Positions 5,517 to 15,683 of a DNA stretch of 15,683 bases are shown piece by piece; within the stretch, counting starts at the first letter, position 1; every line of letters begins with the position of its first letter. Position numbers and translations under genes: made by a program. The notes beneath the pieces are model-generated. The model was not told the origin of the DNA. It worked only from the letters and a program-made list of their open reading frames with translations, and searched no databases. This stretch comes from an uncultured Muribaculaceae bacterium (GTDB lineage Bacteria > Bacteroidota > Bacteroidia > Bacteroidales > Muribaculaceae): the NCBI GenBank assembly GCA_905207535.1, contig CAJLLX010000043.1, forward strand, positions 1-15,683. Direction: 5' to 3'.

Positions 5517-8500
5517 ATGTCAACAGCAGTAGATAAACCCCGCGTAAATTTTGCCTCGGTAAAGAATCCGTTTCCTTACCCCGACTTTCTGGAGGTTCAG
5601 CTGAAGTCGTTCAAAGACTTTCTGCAGCTCGACACTCCTCCTGAAAAGAGGAATAACGAAGGCCTTTACAAGGTTTTTGCCGAGAATTTCCCCATTGCGG
5701 ACACTCGCAACAACTTTGTGCTCGAGTTCCTGGACTATTACATCGATCCGCCGCGCTACACGATAGAAGAGTGTTTCGAGCGCGGACAGACCTACAGCGT
5801 GCCTCTGAAGGCCAAGCTGAAGCTGTATTGCACCGACCCCGACCACGAGGATTTCGCCACGGTGATACAGGACGTTTATCTCGGACCCATCCCCTACATG
5901 ACAGAGAAGGGCACCTTTGTGATCAACGGTGCCGAGCGTGTGGTAGTGAGCCAGCTGCACCGTTCGCCGGGTGTGTTCTTCGGACAGAGCACCCATGCCA
6001 ACGGCACGAAACTGTATTCGGCCCGCATCATCCCCTTCCGCGGCAGCTGGATAGAGTTCGCCACCGACATCAACAATGTGATGTATGCTTACATCGACCG
6101 CAAGAAGAAGCTCCCCGTGACCACTCTGCTTCGCGCCATCGGCCTGGAGACCGACAAGGATATCATCGATATCTTCGATCTTGCCGAGGAGGTGAAGGTC
6201 AACAAGACCAACCTCAAGAAGGTGATCGGCCGCAAGCTGGCCGCGCGTGTGGTGCACACATGGCAGGAGGACTTTGTCGACGAGGATACCGGCGAGGTAG
6301 TGTCGATAGAGCGCAACGAGATCATTCTCGACCGCGAGAGCATCATCGGCGAGGAGAATATCGACAAGATCCTCGAGTCGGGCGTAAGCACCATCCTGCT
6401 GCACAAAGAGCAGGAAAACAGCACTGACTATTCGATTATCTTCAACACTCTGAGCAAGGACCCCTCGAACTCGGAGAAAGAAGCCATACAATATATCTAC
6501 CGGCAGCTGCGCAACGCCGAGCCGCCGGACGACGCGTCGGCGCGCGAGGTGATCACCAACCTCTTCTTCTCGGAGAAGCGCTACGATCTGGGCGAGGTAG
6601 GCCGCTACCGCATCAACAAGAAGCTCGGTCTGAGCACTTCGATGGATGTGCGCGTGCTCACCCGCGAGGATATCATCGAGATCATCAAATATCTCATAGA
6701 GCTTATCAACTCTAAGACCGATGTCGACGATATCGACCACCTGAGCAACCGCCGCGTGCGCACTGTGGGCGAGCAACTCTACAACCAGTTCGGAGTAGGT
6801 CTGGCCCGTATGTCGCGCACCATCCGCGAGCGCATGAATGTGCGCGACAACGAGGTGTTCACCCCCATCGACCTGATCAACGCCAAGACCATCTCGTCGG
6901 TGATCAACACCTTCTTCGGCACCAACGCCCTGAGCCAGTTCATGGACCAGACCAACCCTCTGGCCGAGATCACCCACAAGCGCCGTCTGTCGGCCCTGGG
7001 CCCCGGCGGTCTGTCGCGTGAGCGTGCCGGCTTCGAGGTGCGCGACGTGCACTACACCCACTACGGCCGTCTGTGCCCTATCGAGACCCCTGAAGGCCCG
7101 AACATCGGCCTTATCTCTTCGCTGTGCGTGTATGCCAAGATCAACGACCTCGGCTTCATCGAGACCCCCTACCGCACCGTGACCAACGGCAAGGTGGACC
7201 TCGACAACGACCATGTGACCTACCTCGCAGCCGAGGTGGAGGAGGGCAAAGTGATAGCCCAGGGCAACGCCCCCGTGCTCGACGACGGCACCTTCCGCAA
7301 TCCGCGCGTCAAGGCACGCCTCGACGCCGACTTCCCTATCGTGCCCCCGAGCGAGGTGCAGCTGATGGACGTGGCACCGCAGCAGATCGCTTCGATCGCC
7401 GCATCGCTCATCCCCTTCCTGGAGCACGACGACGCCAACCGCGCCCTGATGGGATCGAACATGATGCGCCAGGCAGTGCCTCTGATGCGCTCCGAGGCTC
7501 CTATCGTGGGCACCGGCATCGAGGGTCAGCTGGTACGCGACTCGCGCACCCAGATCACTGCCGAGGGTGAGGGCGTGATAGAGTTTGTGGACGCTACCAA
7601 GATCCGCATCCGCTACGACCGCACCGAGGAGCAGGACTTCGTGGCCTTCGACGACCCCGTCAAGGAGTACCTGATTCCGAAATGGCGCAAGACCAACCAG
7701 AATACCACCATCGACCTTCGCCCGATATGCGACAAGGGTCAGCGCGTGCACGCCGGCGACATCCTCACCGAGGGCTATGCCACCGAGAACGGCGAGCTGG
7801 CGCTGGGCCGCAACCTGAAAGTGGCCTTCATGCCCTGGAAGGGTTACAACTACGAGGACGCCATCGTGCTCAACGAGCGCATGGTCAAGGAGGATATCCT
7901 CACCTCGGTGCATGTCGACGAATACAGCCTCGAAGTGCGCGAGACCAAGCGCGGCATGGAGGAGCTGACCTCCGACATCCCCAACGTGAGCGAGGACGCC
8001 ACCAAGGACCTCGACGAGCGCGGCATCATCCGCATCGGCGCCCATGTGGTGCCGGGTGACATCATGATCGGCAAGATCACGCCTAAGGGGGAGAGCGATC
8101 CCTCGCCTGAGGAGAAGCTGCTCCGCGCCATCTTCGGCGACAAGGCCGGCGACGTGAAGGATGCATCGCTCAAGGCATCGCCTTCGCTCAAGGGCGTGGT
8201 GATCGGCAGCAACCTCTTCTCGCGCGCTACCAAGAACGGCAAGAAGAACAAGAGCGCCCAGGCGCTGCTGCCCAAGCTCGACGAAGAGTACGAGGAGAAG
8301 CTGTCGGCACTGAAAGATGTGCTCGTCAACAAGCTCATGACCCTCACCTCGGGCAAGACCTCGCAGGGTGTGAAGGACTTCCTCGGCACCGACATCATAC
8401 CGAAGGGAAGCAAGTTCACCGCCGCAGCCCTCAAGGATGTGGATTTCGACACTGTGAACCTGAGCAAGTGGACCACCGACGCCCACAAGAACGAGCTGAT

Positions 8501-9332
8501 CCGCGAGCTGATCGTCAACTATCTGCGCAAGAGCAAGGAGATCGAAGCCGAGCTGCGCCGCAAGAAGTTCGACATCTCCATCGGCGACGAGCTCCCCTCG
8601 GGCATCATGCAGATCGCCAAGGTCTACATCGCCAAGAAGCGTAAGATCGGCGTGGGCGACAAGATGGCCGGCCGTCACGGCAACAAGGGTATCGTGTCGC
8701 GCGTGGTGCGTCAGGAGGATATGCCCTTCCTGGCCGACGGCACTCCGGTGGACATCTGTCTGAACCCTCTGGGCGTGCCTTCGCGTATGAACCTCGGTCA
8801 GATTTTCGAGACTGTGCTCGGATGGGCCGGCCGCGAGCTGGGCGAGAAGTTCGCCACCCCGATTTTCGACGGCGCCACCATGGACGACCTCAACGAATGG
8901 ACCGACAAGGCCGGCCTGCCCCGCTACGGCAAGACCTACCTCTACGACGGCGGCACCGGCGAGCGCTTCGACCAGCCGGCCACCGTGGGTGTGATCTACA
9001 TGCTGAAACTCGGCCACATGGTAGAGGACAAGATGCATGCACGCTCCATCGGCCCGTACTCGCTGATCACTCAGCAGCCTCTGGGCGGTAAAGCACAGTT
9101 CGGCGGCCAGCGTTTCGGTGAGATGGAGGTTTGGGCGCTGGAGGCTTTCGGCGCATCGCACGTGCTTCAGGAGATCCTTACCATCAAGAGCGACGACGTC
9201 ACGGGCCGCTCCAAGGCCTACGAGGCTATCGTCAAGGGCGAGCCTATGCCGCCGGCCGGCATCCCCGAGTCGCTCAACGTGCTGCTGCACGAGCTCCAGG
9301 GTCTGGGTCTGAGCATCAACCTCGAGCAGTAA
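5517..9332 (+). CDS. rpoB: DNA-directed RNA polymerase subunit beta
   Basis: This is the beta subunit of RNA polymerase, which forms one side of the active-site cleft. The product has 1271 residues, near the usual Bacteroidetes length. The rifampicin pocket is at about 468-495, with Asp477, His487 and Ser492 matching E. coli 516, 526 and 531; E. coli Ser522 is Ala483 and Gln510 is Ala here. Glu780-Asp781 match E. coli 813-814, and Lys1049 and Lys1057 match 1065 and 1073 (GDKMAGRHGNKG). The C-terminal GGKAQFGGQRFGEMEVWALE region is intact. rpoC follows after 42 nt. Confidence 0.99.
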   Translation: MSTAVDKPRVNFASVKNPFPYPDFLEVQLKSFKDFLQLDTPPEKRNNEGLYKVFAENFPIADTRNNFVLEFLDYYIDPPRYTIEECFERGQTYSVPLKAKLKLYCTDPDHEDFATVIQDVYLGPIPYMTEKGTFVINGAERVVVSQLHRSPGVFFGQSTHANGTKLYSARIIPFRGSWIEFATDINNVMYAYIDRKKKLPVTTLLRAIGLETDKDIIDIFDLAEEVKVNKTNLKKVIGRKLAARVVHTWQEDFVDEDTGEVVSIERNEIILDRESIIGEENIDKILESGVSTILLHKEQENSTDYSIIFNTLSKDPSNSEKEAIQYIYRQLRNAEPPDDASAREVITNLFFSEKRYDLGEVGRYRINKKLGLSTSMDVRVLTREDIIEIIKYLIELINSKTDVDDIDHLSNRRVRTVGEQLYNQFGVGLARMSRTIRERMNVRDNEVFTPIDLINAKTISSVINTFFGTNALSQFMDQTNPLAEITHKRRLSALGPGGLSRERAGFEVRDVHYTHYGRLCPIETPEGPNIGLISSLCVYAKINDLGFIETPYRTVTNGKVDLDNDHVTYLAAEVEEGKVIAQGNAPVLDDGTFRNPRVKARLDADFPIVPPSEVQLMDVAPQQIASIAASLIPFLEHDDANRALMGSNMMRQAVPLMRSEAPIVGTGIEGQLVRDSRTQITAEGEGVIEFVDATKIRIRYDRTEEQDFVAFDDPVKEYLIPKWRKTNQNTTIDLRPICDKGQRVHAGDILTEGYATENGELALGRNLKVAFMPWKGYNYEDAIVLNERMVKEDILTSVHVDEYSLEVRETKRGMEELTSDIPNVSEDATKDLDERGIIRIGAHVVPGDIMIGKITPKGESDPSPEEKLLRAIFGDKAGDVKDASLKASPSLKGVVIGSNLFSRATKNGKKNKSAQALLPKLDEEYEEKLSALKDVLVNKLMTLTSGKTSQGVKDFLGTDIIPKGSKFTAAALKDVDFDTVNLSKWTTDAHKNELIRELIVNYLRKSKEIEAELRRKKFDISIGDELPSGIMQIAKVYIAKKRKIGVGDKMAGRHGNKGIVSRVVRQEDMPFLADGTPVDICLNPLGVPSRMNLGQIFETVLGWAGRELGEKFATPIFDGATMDDLNEWTDKAGLPRYGKTYLYDGGTGERFDQPATVGVIYMLKLGHMVEDKMHARSIGPYSLITQQPLGGKAQFGGQRFGEMEVWALEAFGASHVLQEILTIKSDDVTGRSKAYEAIVKGEPMPPAGIPESLNVLLHELQGLGLSINLEQ

Positions 9333-9374
9333 TCTCAAAATTCACAAAAAGAACTCTCTTTTTCAACACTATAT

Positions 9375-13676
<4,302 letters not shown>

Positions 13677-13711
13677 TATATAACGCTGATACAATCACTG
13701 ATTTTGATAAT

Positions 13712-13758
13712 GAAAGAAGAGGGCTCCGCCGGACGGGGTTCTCTTCTTTCTTTTTTTT
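13712..13758 (+). terminator. Rho-independent terminator of the rpoBC operon
   Basis: GAAAGAAGAG (13712-13721) pairs with CTCTTCTTTC (13741-13750) and is followed by eight T residues. The 19-nt interior is GC-rich and can add inner pairs. It marks the end of the core operon. Confidence 0.92.
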
Positions 13759-13925
13759 GAAAAAAAATGCGGCGGGCGGATTCGGACTGTATCCTCAGGG
13801 GAAATTCCGGTATCCTGCGGGGATAATCGGGTTTGTTGGGATTTTATGCATCCGGCGCTTTCGGAAGAATCAAAAAAAACAAGAAAATGGACCTGTATCT
13901 ATTTTGGTTATTTCTTTTATATTGG

Positions 13926-14027
13926 TTTCACAAAGTGTTTCACCTGCTGTTTCAGTTTTGTCTGTAAATGGCTGGGAGATAGCGTGTAGACTGTTTCACT
14001 TGCTGTGTCATGAACTGTTTCAGTTTT
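13926..14027. repeat. TTTCA repeats phased at 12 bp, in two triplets
   Basis: TTTCA occurs at 13926, 13938 and 13950, and again at 13994, 14006 (as TGTCA) and 14018; inside each triplet the spacing is exactly 12. TGTTTCACCTGCTGTTTCA (13936-13954) and TGTTTCACTTGCTGTGTCA (13992-14010) agree at 17 of 19 positions, and CTGTTTCAGTTTT is found at 13947 and 14015. A further TTTCA is at 14059, at the DUF4248 stop. Function unknown; an iteron-like binding array or old tandem duplication are both possible. Confidence 0.75.
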
Positions 14028-14060
14028 ATGTGGTGATTTTTTATCGAAAAGAGGCTTGTT

Positions 14061-14300
14061 TCAGGGTTCGCCCAGCACCGCCACGATGAGTGACACTTGC
14101 CGGGGGGTGTAGGAGTGGTCGCGCTTGTTCTCTCCGGTTGCGGTGAGTGCGTCGGTGAGCTGGCGGTTGCGCCGTATCCACGCACGCAGCTTCCGCATGG
14201 CGGAGACGAGGGGCATGTTGGGGTTGTAGAGGTGTGCAAGTTCTGCTTTCTCGTAGGTGCGGATGATGAATCTTTCGTCTTTTTCCATTTCTTCTTTCAT
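14061..14300 (-). CDS. DUF4248 domain-containing protein
   Basis: A small 79-residue basic protein matching, from memory, the Bacteroidales DUF4248 family: IRTYEKAELAHLYNP (about 13-27), LRAWIRRNRQL (about 38-48) and the C-terminal YTPRQVSLIVAVLGEP. The function is unknown; the helical, basic character and the PRQV segment suggest a DNA-associated or regulatory role, which is inference. An internal Met5 (14288) is an alternative start. Members of this family often sit beside a small HU-like DNA-binding protein and a T7-lysozyme-like amidase. Here the amidase is present, divergent and 202 nt away, but no HU-like gene lies between. Confidence 0.85.
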   Translation of the reverse strand: MKEEMEKDERFIIRTYEKAELAHLYNPNMPLVSAMRKLRAWIRRNRQLTDALTATGENKRDHSYTPRQVSLIVAVLGEP

Positions 14301-14325
14301 GTTTTTGTATGCTTTTAAGTTTATG

Positions 14326-14356
14326 TAAATATACTGATTATTAGTGAGATATGCAA
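14326..14356 (-). promoter_or_regulatory. Candidate promoter for the DUF4248 gene
   Basis: On the minus strand TATATTTA (14333 to 14326) differs from TAnnTTTG only in the last base, and TTG (14356 to 14354) lies 20 nt upstream, the usual -33 spacing. The leader would be about 20 nt and A-rich. Confidence 0.45.
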
Positions 14357-14430
14357 GTTTTTTGTGTGATTAAAGTATGAATAAATACAAATAAGGCTCT
14401 CGGCGACGCGGGGCGGTCTGCCTTGCGGGC

Positions 14431-14447
14431 GGCATGCCCTATCTTTG
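14431..14447 (+). promoter_or_regulatory. Promoter -7 box of the amidase gene, with adjoining palindrome
   Basis: TATCTTTG (14440-14447) is a perfect TAnnTTTG box and TATCTTTGC is a very common form in Bacteroidales. A TTG at 14423-14425 is nearer than the usual -33 spacing. The palindrome GGCATGCC (14431-14438) touches the box on its upstream side and could be an operator. Transcription would start about 14454, giving a leader of about 48 nt. Confidence 0.6.
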
Positions 14448-14502
14448 CGGGGTGAGGAAATGACAGATGTTTAACTTAAGAAAAAGCAGGAGAGAGTAGA
14501 CT

Positions 14503-14952
14503 ATGGCTTGTAGAGAAATTGATTTGATTGTGATTCACTGTTCGGCCACGCGTGCCGACCGTTGTTTTACGGAGCACGACCTTGAGGCGGCCCACCGCCG
14601 CCGGGGATTCAACGGATGCGGCTATCACTTTTATATCCGCAAGAACGGGGATATAAAAACCATGCGCCCCGTTGGGCGGATTGGGGCGCATACACGAGGC
14701 TGCAACGCACGTTCCATCGGCATCTGCTATGAGGGCGGATTGGACGAAAAAGGGAGGCCTACCGATACGCGTACAGGGTGGCAGCGCCATTCGCTGCGCG
14801 TGCTGGTGCGCACGTTGCTGCTGGACTATCCGGGCTGCCGCATCTGCGGACATCGGGACCTTAGCCCCGACTTGAACGGGAACGGAGAGATTGAACCCGA
14901 AGAATGGGTGAAGCAATGCCCTTGCTTTGAGGTGTCGAAAGAGCAGTGGTAA
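14503..14952 (+). CDS. T7-lysozyme-like N-acetylmuramoyl-L-alanine amidase
   Basis: The enzyme family cleaves the amide bond between N-acetylmuramic acid and L-alanine in peptidoglycan. The 149-residue protein is a single amidase_2/PGRP domain. By comparison with T7 lysozyme, the zinc ligands are His12 (in IVIHCSAT), His117 (GHRDLSPD) and Cys139 (KQCPCFEV), with Tyr41 and Lys137 as active-site residues and His63 in GAHTRG. There is no signal peptide, so export would need another route or lysis. The insert LNGNGEIEPEEW between His117 and Lys137 is typical of the Bacteroidales form. AGGAG at 14488-14492 is a real Shine-Dalgarno match, uncommon in this group. The family is often linked to DUF4248 and surface-structure loci. 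Confidence 0.93.
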   Translation: MACREIDLIVIHCSATRADRCFTEHDLEAAHRRRGFNGCGYHFYIRKNGDIKTMRPVGRIGAHTRGCNARSIGICYEGGLDEKGRPTDTRTGWQRHSLRVLVRTLLLDYPGCRICGHRDLSPDLNGNGEIEPEEWVKQCPCFEVSKEQW

Positions 14953-14965
14953 AAATGGGGTGGGG

Positions 14966-14983
14966 TGTTTTTTAAACGTTCGT
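14966..14983 (+). repeat. Left inverted repeat of the inverton
   Basis: TGTTTTTTAAACGTTCGT, exactly the reverse complement of 15176-15193. Its AAACGTTCGT core fits the ARACGTWCGT-type core I recall for Mpi sites. The arms on either side of the central TT (14979-14980) are quasi-palindromic: TTTTTAAACG against CGTCTGAAAA, with outer GTG/CAC. Confidence 0.93.
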
Positions 14984-14992
14984 CTGAAAACA

Positions 14993-15024
14993 CAAATATA
15001 AGAACATGAAGATGGAACTGCAAA
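14993..15024 (-). promoter_or_regulatory. Consensus promoter inside the inverton, pointing left
   Basis: On the minus strand TTTG (15024 to 15021), a spacer of exactly 20 nt and TATATTTG (15000 to 14993) match the Bacteroidetes consensus TTTG-N19-21-TAnnTTTG in every fixed base. In this orientation the transcript would start near 14986, pass the left repeat and run antisense through the amidase gene. Confidence 0.85.
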
Positions 15025-15175
15025 TTTTATTCAAAATATTTTAATTATAATTTATCAAAACAAATCAATACCTCTTATTATCAATTACTTAGGCGATTTA
15101 TGTGTTGTGAAAAAATCTTTTTCAAATAACCGGTAACATGCATATGTGACAGGATGCTGAAAGGGTGTTCTTTAA

Positions 15176-15193
15176 ACGAACGTTTAAAAAACA
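15176..15193 (-). repeat. Right inverted repeat of the inverton
   Basis: ACGAACGTTTAAAAAACA, the exact reverse complement of the left repeat. It lies in a perfect palindrome TTTAAACG-AA-CGTTTAAA (15171-15188) centred on AA 15179-15180. The repeat ends 6 bp before the start codon of the surface gene, so it would be part of that gene's mRNA leader. Confidence 0.93.
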
Positions 15194-15199
15194 GACCAC

Positions 15200-15683
15200 A
15201 TGAAACAACTCGCTGTAATACTGCTGTTTATGGCATGCTTTGTAGAAAGTAGGGCGAGTGGCGCTCTTGCTGACGATTCTCTGTATTGTTTTCGTTTTGT
15301 TCGGGGCAAAGGTATGTTCTACGTACCCTACAAGGGGAACGGGCAAGCGTTGGAACGCCTTATGGTCTTGATAGGCATGCATCGGGAAGATATCCTTTCG
15401 GGCAACATTCCGGTATTTGTGGAGGGTTTTTGCCCCGACCGCAAGACTGCCCGCGAGCGCAGCAACCGCGTGAAGAGCGAAATGATACTGCGGGGCGGTT
15501 TGCACGAAGCATGCTTCCGCACCGTCAACCATGTGCAGGAAGGCGATTATGTGGAAGTGCGTCTGAGGCTTCCCGCCGCACCGCAGGCTTCGGAGCAGGC
15601 GGATGATGCAGACGCGGTTTCCGAAACGGAGAATATGCCCCATGACATAGATACCACTCATTGCGCTGCAGATACGGCGGGTG
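15200..15683 (+). CDS. Secreted OmpA-like protein, start of a probable surface/fimbrial operon; 3' end beyond window
   Basis: The frame is open from ATG 15200 to the window end (161 codons, no stop). An N-terminal signal peptide MKQLAVILLFMACFVES with likely cleavage after ALA (about residue 24) predicts export to the periplasm or surface; the M-A-C is not a convincing lipobox. Residues about 28-120 resemble the OmpA-like domain found, as I recall, in Bacteroidales proteins of the DUF3575/DUF3868 type encoded at the head of fimbrial operons: FRFVRGKGMFYVPYKGNG, then IPVFVEGFCPDRKTARERSN with RSNRVKSEM in the place of the OmpA N-RA-V helix. After that comes an Ala/Asp/Glu-rich linker. The start lies 6 bp after the right inverted repeat, so expression is probably phase-variable. 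The exact family remains uncertain. Confidence 0.75.
   Translation, partial: MKQLAVILLFMACFVESRASGALADDSLYCFRFVRGKGMFYVPYKGNGQALERLMVLIGMHREDILSGNIPVFVEGFCPDRKTARERSNRVKSEMILRGGLHEACFRTVNHVQEGDYVEVRLRLPAAPQASEQADDADAVSETENMPHDIDTTHCAADTAG

Larger units (their letters stand above)
13677..14060. other. Gene-free junction between core operon and accessory region
   Basis: The stretch holds the rpoC terminator (13712-13758) and a block of 12-bp-phased TTTCA repeats (13926-14027). A rightward frame of about 110 codons begins with a TTG inside the terminator T run and shows no family resemblance, so I do not call it a gene. Base composition turns AT-richer than the preceding genes. Confidence 0.7.
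14966..15193. mobile_element. Invertible promoter element (inverton), OFF orientation
   Basis: Perfect 18-bp inverted repeats bound a 192-bp AT-rich segment with no gene. It contains a consensus Bacteroidetes promoter pointing left, away from the surface gene that starts 6 bp beyond the right repeat. Reflection about the centre (x becomes 30159 minus x) would put the -33 box at 15135-15138 and the -7 box at 15159-15166, facing that gene. The layout equals that of Mpi-controlled capsule promoters in Bacteroides fragilis. No recombinase is encoded in the window. Confidence 0.85.

Noticed and set aside
13926..14027. CRISPR array
   Set aside because: The repeated units are only 12 bp apart with no room for spacers, and no cas gene is present.
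13757..14089. 110-codon rightward frame after rpoC
   Set aside because: It starts with TTG inside the rpoC terminator T run, contains the 12-bp repeats and overlaps the DUF4248 gene end. No family resemblance was recognised.
15122..15661. 179-codon minus-strand frame at the right end
   Set aside because: It is antisense to the signal-peptide-bearing frame starting at 15200 and would run through the inverton repeat. The plus frame has a proper start, a signal peptide and an OmpA-like domain.

Overview
The window comes from a member of the order Bacteroidales. Three things show this: the classic tuf - tRNA-Trp - secE - nusG - rplK - rplA - rplJ - rplL - rpoB - rpoC order with beta and beta' sequences of the Bacteroidetes type; A-rich leaders without Shine-Dalgarno sequences before most genes; and TAnnTTTG promoter boxes. 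The C-rich codon use would fit a Muribaculaceae-like or other GC-richer Bacteroidales lineage, but genus cannot be fixed from this window.

Positions 1-13758 are the core transcription and translation locus on the + strand: the 3' part of tRNA-Thr(GGT), a 532-nt gene-free leader carrying a 19-bp tandem repeat, EF-Tu, a hairpin and tRNA-Trp(CCA), SecE, NusG, a structured 285-nt leader, ribosomal proteins L11, L1, L10 and L7/L12, a strong hairpin terminator or attenuator, a roughly 280-nt highly structured rpoB leader, rpoB, rpoC and a canonical rho-independent terminator. These genes supply translation elongation, the ribosome stalk, secretion, and RNA polymerase with its elongation factor.

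Positions 13759-15683 are accessory DNA. A gene-free, AT-richer stretch with 12-bp-phased repeats is followed by a leftward DUF4248 gene, a rightward T7-lysozyme-like N-acetylmuramoyl-L-alanine amidase, and the start of a secreted OmpA-like protein that runs off the window end and is probably the first gene of a surface (fimbria-like) operon.

The most notable signal lies between the amidase and that surface gene. Perfect 18-bp inverted repeats (14966-14983 and 15176-15193) contain a core like the one known from Mpi-controlled invertible promoters of Bacteroides fragilis. They flank 192 bp holding a textbook Bacteroidetes promoter (TTTG - 20 nt - TATATTTG). In this assembly the promoter points left, away from the surface gene and antisense to the amidase. 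Inversion would place it about 27 nt upstream of the surface gene's start codon. This is best read as a phase-variable ON/OFF switch captured in the OFF state. No recombinase gene is visible in the window, so the enzyme must act in trans.
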